Of a stretch of 12,064 bases of DNA, positions 1 to 6,356 are shown piece after piece. The translations under genes and the position numbers were made by a program. The notes under the pieces were generated by a model. That model saw only the letters and a program-made list of their open reading frames with translations. It ran no database searches and was not told where the DNA came from. The stretch is taken from positions 1-12,064 of the forward strand of contig DBQL01000089.1 of the NCBI GenBank assembly GCA_002305235.1, read 5' to 3'. The stretch comes from Prevotella sp. UBA1395. GTDB lineage: Bacteria; Bacteroidota; Bacteroidia; Bacteroidales; Bacteroidaceae. Positions within the stretch are counted from its first letter, which is position 1; the number at the start of each line of letters is the position of its first letter.

Positions 1-1
1 C

Positions 2-1378
2 CGCACGCAGACCGGCGAGATCTCTGTACACGCCCATGAACTTACCATTCTGGGCAAAAGCCTCAAGCCGCTGCCCATCGTGAAGTATAAAGACGGCGAG
101 GCTTTCGACAAGTTTGACGACCCCGAGCTGCGCGCCCGCCAGCGATACGTAGACCTTGTGGTCAACGACGGCGTGAAAGATACGTTCCTCAAGCGCGCCA
201 CCGTGCTGCGCACCATGCGCCGGTTCTTCGACGATGCCGGATATACCGAGGTGGAAACGCCCACCCTGCAGAGCATTCCCGGAGGGGCCAGCGCACGCCC
301 GTTCATCACCCATTTCAATGCGCTCAACATCGACATGTATATGCGCATCGCCACCGAACTCTATCTCAAGCGACTCATCGTGGGTGGCTTTGAGGGTGTG
401 TATGAGATCGGGAAAAACTTCCGCAACGAGGGTATGGACCGCTTCCACAACCCCGAGTTCACCTGCCTCGAGCTGTATGTGCAATATAAGGACTACAACT
501 GGATGATGTCGTTCACCGAGCAACTGCTCGAGACCATCTGCATGGCCGTGAACGGCACGACCGAGGTGAAGAACGGAGACAACGTCATTTCGTTCAAGGC
601 TCCGTTCCGCCGGCTTCCCATCCTCGACGCCATCAAGGAGAAAACCGGATTCGACCTCTACGGCAAGAGCGAGGAGGAAATCTACAAGATTGCCACCGAG
701 GAACTGAAGATGGATACCGTCGACGAGACCTTCGGCAAGGGCAAGCTCATCGACGAGATCTTTGGCGAATACTGCGAGGGCACGTATATCCAGCCCACAT
801 TCATCATCGACTACCCCGTGGAGATGTCGCCCCTCACCAAAATGCACCGTTCGAAACCCGGCCTTACCGAGCGCTTCGAGCTGATGGTGAACGGCAAGGA
901 GCTGGCCAACGCCTATTCGGAGCTGAACGACCCCATCGATCAGGAGCAGCGATTTGTAGACCAGATGAAGCTGGCCGACAAGGGCGACGACGAGGCCATG
1001 CTCATAGACCAAGACTTCTTGCGTGCCCTGCAATACGGAATGCCGCCTACCAGCGGTATCGGCATAGGCATAGACCGACTCGTGATGCTCATGACCGGAC
1101 AGCCCAACATACAAGAGGTGATGCTCTTCCCGCAGCTCAAGCCCGAGAAGAAGATGCCGCAGAGCACCGTTGCCGAATGGGCAGAGCTGGGCGTGGCAGA
1201 AGACTGGGTGTACGTGCTGCGCAAGGCGGGATTCAACTTGATCACGGACATCAAGGACGAGAAGCCGCAAGGACTGCAACAGAAACTGGGCGAGATTGTC
1301 AAAAAATACAAGTTAGACTACGAGAAGCCTTCGGTAGACGACTTCGCCCAATGGATTGAGAAGGCCAACCAACAGTAA
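2..1378 (+). CDS. lysS: Lysine--tRNA ligase, class II (3' part; 5' end outside window)
   Basis: Attaches lysine to tRNA-Lys in the cytoplasm using ATP. The frame is open from base 2, so the start and most of the N-terminal anticodon-binding domain lie to the left; 458 residues are present. Seen: the end of the OB-fold domain ([14 protein letters not shown]), the RQRYVDL linker, class II motif 2 ([14 protein letters not shown], near nt 419) and motif 3 ([10 protein letters not shown], near nt 1055). The catalytic core is therefore intact. The usual LysRS C-terminus falls near FPQLKPE (about nt 1130-1147), but the protein continues for about 75 residues of charged, helical sequence. From general knowledge, Bacteroidetes LysRS enzymes carry such a tail; its role is unknown to me. 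gpsA follows after 130 bp that contain an inverted repeat. Confidence 0.97.
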   Translation, partial: RTQTGEISVHAHELTILGKSLKPLPIVKYKDGEAFDKFDDPELRARQRYVDLVVNDGVKDTFLKRATVLRTMRRFFDDAGYTEVETPTLQSIPGGASARPFITHFNALNIDMYMRIATELYLKRLIVGGFEGVYEIGKNFRNEGMDRFHNPEFTCLELYVQYKDYNWMMSFTEQLLETICMAVNGTTEVKNGDNVISFKAPFRRLPILDAIKEKTGFDLYGKSEEEIYKIATEELKMDTVDETFGKGKLIDEIFGEYCEGTYIQPTFIIDYPVEMSPLTKMHRSKPGLTERFELMVNGKELANAYSELNDPIDQEQRFVDQMKLADKGDDEAMLIDQDFLRALQYGMPPTSGIGIGIDRLVMLMTGQPNIQEVMLFPQLKPEKKMPQSTVAEWAELGVAEDWVYVLRKAGFNLITDIKDEKPQGLQQKLGEIVKKYKLDYEKPSVDDFAQWIEKANQQ

Positions 1379-1382
1379 AAAA

Positions 1383-1498
1383 GTAAAAAAGTAAAAAGGC
1401 AAAACACGGGGGCAAATGCCCGAATCGGGCTCCGGCGCATGCCATCGGGCTGCACGGCAACAGTGTCACACGGGTGCCTTTGCCTTTTACCCTTTTAC
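1383..1498. repeat. Intergenic inverted repeat between lysS and gpsA
   Basis: Two arms of about 20 bp, one A-rich (1383-1403) and one T-rich (1479-1498), are imperfect reverse complements. They share GTAAAA, an internal GTAAAA and AGGCAAA, and differ by a few bases in the centre. They enclose about 75 bp of GC-rich DNA with smaller hairpins, for example a 5-bp stem at 1418-1430 with loop AAT. It starts five bases after the lysS stop and ends just before the gpsA start. It could be the lysS transcript end, a palindromic mobile-type repeat, or both. There is no T-tract directly after a compact stem, so it is not a standard intrinsic terminator. Confidence 0.5.
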
Positions 1499-1508
1499 CT
1501 CTATATAT

Positions 1509-2504
1509 ATGTTCAACGTAGGTAAGACAGCAATCATCGGAGGAGGCTCATGGGCTACGGCCATCGCCAAGATCGTGGTGAACCACACTCACCACATAGG
1601 CTGGTACATGAGGCGTGATGACCGTATCGAGGATTTCAAGCGATTGGGGCATAACCCGGCTTATCTCACCTCGGCACAGTTTGATGTGGACGAGATATTC
1701 TTCTCTTCAAACATCAACGAGATATGCAAAGCCTACGACACGCTGGTGTTTGTCACCCCCTCACCTTATCTCAAAAGCCACCTCAAGAAGCTCAAGACAA
1801 GCCTCGCCGATAAGTTTATCGTGACGGCCATCAAGGGTGTCGTGCCCGAGGAAAACCTCATCTGCTCGGAGTATTTCCATCAGATGTATGACGTGCCTTA
1901 CGAGAATCTGTCGTGCATCGGCGGGCCGTCGCATGCCGAGGAGGTGGCCCTCGACCGGCTGAGCTATCTCACCGTGGCGTGCAAAGACCTCGAAAAAGCC
2001 AAAGCTTTCACCGATATCCTCGCATCAGACGTGATCAAGACCAAGGTGTCGTCTGACGTGGTGGGCATAGAATATTCATCGGTGCTCAAGAATGTGTATG
2101 CCATTGCCGCCGGCATCTGCAACGGATTGAAGTATGGCGACAATTTCCAAGCCGTGCTCATGAGCAATGCCGTGCAGGAAACCAGCCGTTTCCTCGATAC
2201 CGTTTATCCCATCGAGCGGTCGATATACGACAGCGTTTATCTCGGGGACATACTGGTCACAGGCTACTCCAACTTCTCGAGGAACCGCACCTTCGGTACG
2301 ATGATCGGTAAGGGTTACAGCGTGAAGACGGCGCAGATAGAGATGGAAATGGTGGCCGAGGGATATTTTGGCACCAAGTGCATGAAAGAGATCAACAGGC
2401 ACCTGCATGTCAACATGCCTATCCTCGACGCCGTGTACAACATCCTCTACGAGCGCATCAACCCGCAACGCGAGATCAAACTCCTCACCGACTCGTTCAG
2501 ATGA
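1509..2504 (+). CDS. gpsA: Glycerol-3-phosphate dehydrogenase [NAD(P)+]
   Basis: Reduces dihydroxyacetone phosphate to sn-glycerol-3-phosphate for phospholipid synthesis, in the cytoplasm. The 331-residue length is typical for GpsA. Seen: an N-terminal Rossmann dinucleotide loop (GGGSWATAIA, residues 11-20), the AIKG segment with Lys109, GPSHAEEV (139-146), the catalytic-type lysine in SVLKNVYAIAAG (Lys194), and SNFSRNRTFG (254-263), which corresponds to the SNxSRNxxxG substrate-binding stretch. The start at 1509 is chosen because it puts the nucleotide-binding loop at the normal distance from the N-terminus. An in-frame ATG at 1416 would add 31 residues encoded by the intergenic repeat. No Shine-Dalgarno site; the start follows an AT-rich stretch (CTATATAT). 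pgi follows after 221 bp. Confidence 0.96.
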   Translation: MFNVGKTAIIGGGSWATAIAKIVVNHTHHIGWYMRRDDRIEDFKRLGHNPAYLTSAQFDVDEIFFSSNINEICKAYDTLVFVTPSPYLKSHLKKLKTSLADKFIVTAIKGVVPEENLICSEYFHQMYDVPYENLSCIGGPSHAEEVALDRLSYLTVACKDLEKAKAFTDILASDVIKTKVSSDVVGIEYSSVLKNVYAIAAGICNGLKYGDNFQAVLMSNAVQETSRFLDTVYPIERSIYDSVYLGDILVTGYSNFSRNRTFGTMIGKGYSVKTAQIEMEMVAEGYFGTKCMKEINRHLHVNMPILDAVYNILYERINPQREIKLLTDSFR

Positions 2505-2725
2505 CAGATGAACCAAGGGGAGCCGACAGGCGCGAGAGGGGCTAAAGGCTACACCGAAAGTATCGGGAGATGGGCAATGGACAATTCAGATCAGACAGCA
2601 AAAGCAATTTATCTATAACCATTTTAAGTAGATGGGAGTGCCGGGAACGAAGGCGCGCCGTGAGCAGAAAGCATCGCCTTTCGATCATCAACGTTCTTTT
2701 GAACCTCGACTCCTCAACAAAAACA
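2505..2725. other. Intergenic region before pgi; no clear gene or promoter
   Basis: I see no supportable gene here. There are small hairpins (GAAAG/CTTTC at 2667-2682; GTTC-TTTT-GAAC at 2693-2704) and one weak -7-like match, TTCTTTTG (2694-2701), that lacks the TA and has no -33 partner. The stretch GGCAATGGACAATTCAG near 2572-2590 resembles the AATGGACAATT units I know from Bacteroidales intergenic repeats, but only a single unit is present. Confidence 0.4.
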
Positions 2726-4078
2726 ATGAAAAATATTACATTAGACACATCGAAAGCCCTCCAGTTTCTCGCAGCAGGAACCGTTGAAGGCTATGAGTCA
2801 AAGGTGAAAGCCGCTCAGGAAGCATTGGAGAACGGCACATGTGAGGGTAACGATTTTCTCGGATGGCTGCACCTGCCGACAGAGATTACCAATGAGTTCT
2901 TGGGCGAAGTACAGGCCGTGGCCAACACGCTTCGTGAGAAATGCGAAGTGGTGGTGGTAGCCGGCATCGGCGGGTCGTATCTCGGTGCCCGTGCCGTAAT
3001 CGAGGCTTTGGGCAACAGTTTCGCTTGGCTCATCCAAGACAAGAAGAACCCTACCATCCTCTTTGCGGGCAACAACATCGGCGAGGACTATCTCTTCGAA
3101 CTCACAGAATACCTCAAAGACAAGAAGTTCGGTGTGATCAATATCTCCAAGTCGGGCACCACCACCGAGACTGCGCTCACCTTCCGTCTGCTCAAGAAGC
3201 AGTGCGAGGCACAGCGTGGCAAGGCCGAGGCCAAGGATGTCATCGTCGCTATTACCGACGCTAAGAGGGGTGCGGCACGCACCTGCGCCGACAAGGAAGG
3301 CTACAAGAGCTTCATCATCCCCGACAATGTGGGCGGACGATTCAGCGTTCTCACCCCCGTGGGACTGCTGCCCATCGCTGTTGCCGGCTTCGATATCAAG
3401 GCTTTGGTAGGCGGTGCGCAAGATATGGAGAAGGCTACGGGCGTGAATGTGCCGTTCGCAGACAACATGGCCGCACAGTATGCCGCCGTGCGTCAGGCCC
3501 TGTACACGCAGGCCGGCAAGAAGATTGAGATCATTGCCAACTACCAGCCCAAGCTACACTTCATCGCAGAATGGTGGAAACAACTCTACGGAGAGAGCGA
3601 AGGCAAGGACGGCAAGGGAATCTTCCCCGCCGCATGCGACTTCACTACCGACCTGCACTCGATGGGACAGTGGATACAAGACGGTGAGCGCAGCATCTTT
3701 GAAACCGTGATTTCGGTGGAGAATCCTAACCAAAAACTCGACTTTCCCAATGATGACGAGAACCTTGACGGCCTGAATTTCCTCGCCGGCAAGCGCGTGG
3801 ACGAGGTGAACAAGATGGCCGAGCTGGGCACAAGACTGGCTCATGTGGACGGCGGCGTGCCCAACCTGCTCATCAACATGCCCGAACTGAACGAATACTA
3901 TATCGGACAGCTCATCTATTTCTTCGAGATTGCCTGTGGCATCAGCGGTCTGCTGGAAGAGGTTAACCCCTTCAACCAGCCGGGTGTGGAGGCTTATAAG
4001 AAGAACATGTTCGCACTGTTGGACAAGCCCGGCTATGAGGCCGAGAGCAAAGCCATCAGAGAACGGCTCGCCGAATAA
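2726..4078 (+). CDS. pgi: Glucose-6-phosphate isomerase
   Basis: Interconverts glucose-6-phosphate and fructose-6-phosphate in glycolysis and gluconeogenesis, in the cytoplasm. At 450 residues it belongs to the short bacterial Pgi type (about 445-450 aa) rather than the ~550 aa enterobacterial form. Seen: the sugar-phosphate-binding SIS elements [11 protein letters not shown] (80-90) and [10 protein letters not shown] (141-150), family signature 1 around [12 protein letters not shown] (202-213), the LYGESEGK segment with the likely catalytic Glu (about 290), DLHSMGQ with the ring-opening His (311), and signature 2 ([13 protein letters not shown], 414-426) with its lysine. The start is at 2726 because residues upstream in the same frame have no family-like sequence and [11 protein letters not shown] fits the normal N-terminus. 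No Shine-Dalgarno site. It is followed by a structured intergenic region and a HAD phosphatase, a plausible partner in sugar-phosphate metabolism. Confidence 0.97.
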   Translation: MKNITLDTSKALQFLAAGTVEGYESKVKAAQEALENGTCEGNDFLGWLHLPTEITNEFLGEVQAVANTLREKCEVVVVAGIGGSYLGARAVIEALGNSFAWLIQDKKNPTILFAGNNIGEDYLFELTEYLKDKKFGVINISKSGTTTETALTFRLLKKQCEAQRGKAEAKDVIVAITDAKRGAARTCADKEGYKSFIIPDNVGGRFSVLTPVGLLPIAVAGFDIKALVGGAQDMEKATGVNVPFADNMAAQYAAVRQALYTQAGKKIEIIANYQPKLHFIAEWWKQLYGESEGKDGKGIFPAACDFTTDLHSMGQWIQDGERSIFETVISVENPNQKLDFPNDDENLDGLNFLAGKRVDEVNKMAELGTRLAHVDGGVPNLLINMPELNEYYIGQLIYFFEIACGISGLLEEVNPFNQPGVEAYKKNMFALLDKPGYEAESKAIRERLAE

Positions 4079-4095
4079 GCCCGACCACCATCACA

Positions 4096-4192
4096 GGCAA
4101 ATGTTTCTGTTGGCGCGAAAGACCGTGCCCGATGACAGAAGCGATAGCTTTTGATGGCAGGAACGACAGTTCCCGCGCCACGAAAACATGCC
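4096..4192 (+). ncRNA. Candidate structured RNA, three-way junction, between pgi and the HAD gene
   Basis: Hand folding of the + strand gives a compact three-helix structure. P1 pairs 4096-4117 with 4174-4192: 4 bp, an AA bulge, 5 bp, a C/A mismatch, a U-G and a G-C pair, a one-base bulge, then 7 bp (UGGCGCG/CGCGCCA). P2 is 4126-4159: the right side 4147-4159 is fully paired, the left has two 2-nt bulges, the loop is GAUA. P3 is 4160-4173, GGAAC-GACA-GUUCC. There are no unpaired bases between P2 and P3 or between P3 and P1; only AAAGACCG (4118-4125) is single-stranded at the junction. I recognise no known RNA family. It may be a cis-regulatory leader of the downstream gene, a pgi 3'-UTR structure, or a palindromic DNA repeat. 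Confidence 0.45.
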
Positions 4193-4221
4193 GGCGACGG
4201 GAATAACACGATACAATAACC

Positions 4222-4247
4222 GTGGGTGTAATCTCGATTACACCCAC
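4222..4247. promoter_or_regulatory. Perfect 11-bp inverted repeat (stem-loop) just before the HAD gene start
   Basis: GTGGGTGTAAT, loop CTCG, ATTACACCCAC: eleven uninterrupted base pairs. The sequence then runs ATATTTTATATTT into the ATG at 4261, only 13 bases away. As RNA it could end pgi transcription or be the expression platform of the structured element upstream. As DNA it is symmetric enough to be an operator. The following tract is AT-rich but not a clean T-run, so I do not call it a plain terminator. Confidence 0.6.
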
Positions 4248-4260
4248 ATATTTTATATTT

Positions 4261-5028
4261 ATGAGTAGGATTTCTGATGCCGTCAAGGCGTATATAGACA
4301 GTTGGAAGGTGTCGGGCGACACCCCGGTCTCCGCCCAAGAGGTCTCTTTCGACCCGAAAGTGGTATTGTTCGACATGGACGGTGTGCTCTACGACTCCAT
4401 GCCTCATCATGCCGTGGCATGGCAAGAGTCTATGGCCCGATTCGGGTTGAAGATGACCGCGGCCGACGCCTACGCCACCGAGGGGGCGCGGGGAATAGAC
4501 ACTATCCGGCATTTCGTGATGCAACAAAAGGGCGAGGACATCTCGCTCGATGAGGCTCAAAAGATCTATGATGTCAAGACTGAGATTTTCCACAGCATGG
4601 GTGAGGCTCCGCTATTTGAGGGAGTGATGCCTCTGATGGAGAAAATCAAGGCCTCAGGACTGCAAATCGGCATTGTCACCGGCTCCGGGCAACGCCCGCT
4701 GATTCGCCGGCTTATGAATGACTTCAGCGAATATATCGACGAGAACCACATCGTAACGGCATACGACGTGACACGCGGGAAGCCTCATCCGGACCCTTAT
4801 CTCATGGGCATGCGCAAGGCTCACCTATCTCATCCGTGGCAGGCAATGGTCGTAGAGAATGCCCCTCTCGGCGTGAAGGCCGGCGCAGCGGCACACATTT
4901 TCACGGTCGCCATCAACAGCGGACCGCTCGATGACAGCGCATTGCTCGAACAAGGGGCTGATATACTGTATCCCGCCATCACAGATTTCTCAAACGACTG
5001 GCCCCTGTTCATGGCCGAAAGACAATGA
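4261..5028 (+). CDS. HAD-superfamily sugar-phosphate phosphatase/phosphoglucomutase-like protein
   Basis: A 255-residue cytoplasmic haloacid-dehalogenase-type enzyme of the beta-phosphoglucomutase-like group with an alpha-helical cap. Seen: motif I DMDGVLYDS with nucleophile Asp38 and acid/base Asp40; cap region about 45-115; motif II with Thr140 (IVTGSG); motif III Lys174 in GKPHPDPY; motif IV VVENAPLGVKAG (197-208). Motif IV has Glu-Asn where many relatives have Glu-Asp for Mg2+ binding; the ENAPLG form also occurs in the family, so activity is likely. A 30-residue N-terminal extension precedes the fold. The start at 4261 follows an AT-rich stretch; an in-frame GTG at 4222 lies inside the palindrome and is rejected. 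The substrate is unknown; the position after pgi suggests a hexose phosphate, but this is inference. Confidence 0.9.
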   Translation: MSRISDAVKAYIDSWKVSGDTPVSAQEVSFDPKVVLFDMDGVLYDSMPHHAVAWQESMARFGLKMTAADAYATEGARGIDTIRHFVMQQKGEDISLDEAQKIYDVKTEIFHSMGEAPLFEGVMPLMEKIKASGLQIGIVTGSGQRPLIRRLMNDFSEYIDENHIVTAYDVTRGKPHPDPYLMGMRKAHLSHPWQAMVVENAPLGVKAGAAAHIFTVAINSGPLDDSALLEQGADILYPAITDFSNDWPLFMAERQ

Positions 5029-5049
5029 CCACGGCTTCTCATCGCCACT

Positions 5050-5096
5050 AACCTTTATTAAGGTTCTGCAAGAATTTATAATATAAAAGATTATAA
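5050..5096. other. Two small inverted repeats after the HAD gene
   Basis: AACCTT-TATT-AAGGTT (5050-5065) is a perfect 6-bp stem 22 bases after the HAD stop. TTATAAT-ATAAAAG-ATTATAA (5076-5096) is a perfect 7-bp stem in AT-rich DNA. Neither is followed by a T-tract. They may end the upstream transcript or mark the regulatory region of the next gene. Confidence 0.35.
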
Positions 5097-5125
5097 CCAC
5101 CGCACGTGCCTTGCGCAGAAACCAC

Positions 5126-5134
5126 TAATTTTGC
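5126..5134 (+). promoter_or_regulatory. Bacteroidetes -7 promoter element (TAATTTTGC)
   Basis: A full match to the Bacteroidetes sigma-ABfr -7 consensus TAnnTTTG plus the often-seen following C. No convincing -33 TTTG is present at 19-21 bp upstream. The ATG at 5140 lies only five bases after the element, so the predicted transcript would be nearly leaderless. Confidence 0.55.
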
Positions 5135-5139
5135 ATATA

Positions 5140-5823
5140 ATGATGAGGTCAAACTGCCTTTACACACTACTGTTGTCATCCGTTTATGCCACCGCGCAAG
5201 TACCCGACGACTCCTTACGCAAGTTTGTTGTGGCCGACATGGAGACACGAGTACCGATCCGCGATGCCATTGTCGTGACCGGTAGCGGCTACCGCGATAC
5301 CACCAACTATCGTGGAATATGCTACATTCCCACCCACTTTGATACCCTAAGCGTACAAAGGCACGGCTATCTGACAGAGAGATTGCTGCCCAAGGAAATC
5401 AAAGACTCCACTTTTCTTATCCCCAACAGCAAACGAATCAGTGAGGTAACGATATGGGGCAAACAGCACAAAACGGGGATGATGAGCGGCTTGGACAGGG
5501 CCATTCAGGAAGGAATGGCCAACGACAAGTCTGCTCAGGGATCATTTAACATTGCTTTCGACTTTGCCAAGATGCTCGATAAGCGTTACCGAAAGGACAT
5601 GAAACACTTGGAAAAGACCCGCGAAATCTTCCAGAAAATGGACAAACACGATGACGACCCCATCGTGAACGCCTATAAAAAAGCATTGGAAGAGAAGCGG
5701 TTGGAAGACGAACGGAAGAAGGCTTTGCAAGAAAGGGCGGAGAAAGCCAAGCAAGATGCCCTGCGCAAAATAGAGGAAAAGAAGAAGCTGACCGAAGAAA
5801 ACGAGAAGGAACAAGAACCGTAA
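5140..5823 (+). CDS. Secreted protein with carboxypeptidase-regulatory-like domain and C-terminal coiled coil, function unknown
   Basis: 227 residues; I do not recognise a named family. Residues 1-20 look like a signal peptide: short basic start MMRSN, hydrophobic CLYTLLLSSVYA, likely cleavage after ATA before QVPDD, with no lipobox at the cleavage site. Residues about 26-107 have the look of a CarboxypepD_reg/transthyretin-like beta-sandwich common in exported Bacteroidetes proteins (FVVADMETRVPIRDAIV, then TTNYRGICYIP and ISEVTIWG). Residues about 145-227 are strongly charged, rich in Lys, Glu and Arg (KKALEEKRLEDERKKA), and probably a coiled-coil helix. A periplasmic or envelope location is inferred. 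ATG at 5140 or 5143 both fit; 5140 is used. It probably has its own promoter (5126-5134). Its 3' side faces the converging ybjQ gene. Confidence 0.8.
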   Translation: MMRSNCLYTLLLSSVYATAQVPDDSLRKFVVADMETRVPIRDAIVVTGSGYRDTTNYRGICYIPTHFDTLSVQRHGYLTERLLPKEIKDSTFLIPNSKRISEVTIWGKQHKTGMMSGLDRAIQEGMANDKSAQGSFNIAFDFAKMLDKRYRKDMKHLEKTREIFQKMDKHDDDPIVNAYKKALEEKRLEDERKKALQERAEKAKQDALRKIEEKKKLTEENEKEQEP

Positions 5824-5860
5824 GACACCCGGATTTTACCCGGATCCCCTCCCATCAACA

Positions 5861-5892
5861 CGCTTGATATCCGGCGTATACAGTATCAAGCG
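5861..5892. other. 9-bp inverted repeat downstream of the secreted protein gene
   Basis: CGCTTGATA (5861-5869) and TATCAAGCG (5884-5892) are perfect reverse complements with a 14-base loop. It starts 38 bases after the stop codon at 5823. No T-tract follows on the + strand, so it is either a weak or factor-assisted transcript end or an mRNA 3' stabilising hairpin. Confidence 0.4.
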
Positions 5893-5944
5893 CGAAGCAA
5901 ATGACGCAAAACCACCACAAACAGCATTGTCATTATACCTCAAG

Positions 5945-5983
5945 GGCATCATGGGCACCCCTCGTCAAAGTGCCCATGATGCC
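5945..5983. terminator. Likely bidirectional transcription end in the convergent gap
   Basis: GGCATCATGGGCAC (5945-5958) and GTGCCCATGATGCC (5970-5983) form a perfect 14-bp stem with an 11-base loop. It sits between two converging genes (stops at 5823 and 6009). On the + strand a five-T run (5996-6000) follows after 12 bases; on the - strand no T-run follows. The stem strength and position argue for transcript ends of both genes. Confidence 0.6.
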
Positions 5984-6008
5984 GAAATCACAATCTTTTT
6001 GGGCCAAA

Positions 6009-6326
6009 TCAGATCACCACAGCCGTACCGCTGGCGGTCACCATGAGCATGGAATTGGCCTGACCGATGGTCTCATAATCAAGGTCTATACCCACGATGG
6101 CATTGGCACCAAGTTGCCGCGCGCGCTCCATCATCTCTTGGAGAGACGTGTCTTTGGCCTCGCGCAGCACTTTCTCGTATGCTCCGCTGCGCCCACCGAT
6201 GATGTCACGGATGCCTGCAAAGAAATCCTTGAAGGCGTTGGCGCCGATAATGGTCTCACCGGTCACGATGCCTTTGTACTCCAATACGGGATGCCCCTCT
6301 ATTTGAGGTGTCGTTGTTAAAATCAT
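6009..6326 (-). CDS. YbjQ/UPF0145 family protein
   Basis: A 105-residue cytoplasmic protein. The whole length fits the YbjQ family, small oligomeric proteins sometimes described as putative heavy-metal-binding; no biochemical role is established to my knowledge. Seen: the N-terminal strand motif [20 protein letters not shown] with [25 protein letters not shown] in the middle, a helix with [29 protein letters not shown], and the final [11 protein letters not shown] strand. These segments are hallmarks of the family. The start at 6326 gives the normal N-terminus. It lies 30 bp downstream of mnmA on the same strand and is probably transcribed with it; I see no separate promoter in that gap. Confidence 0.92.
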   Translation of the reverse strand: MILTTTPQIEGHPVLEYKGIVTGETIIGANAFKDFFAGIRDIIGGRSGAYEKVLREAKDTSLQEMMERARQLGANAIVGIDLDYETIGQANSMLMVTASGTAVVI

Positions 6327-6356
6327 AATCGTTATTGTATTAAAGGTGAATCCTTG

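Noticed and set aside
1416..1508. Longer gpsA start at 1416
   Set aside because: The extra 31 residues are encoded by the intergenic inverted repeat and would displace the nucleotide-binding loop from its normal N-terminal position.
2572..2590. AATGGACAATT-type repeat array
   Set aside because: Only one unit is present, so no array can be supported here.
2570..2725. Longer pgi start at 2570
   Set aside because: The extra residues show no family likeness and the protein from 2726 already has the standard length.
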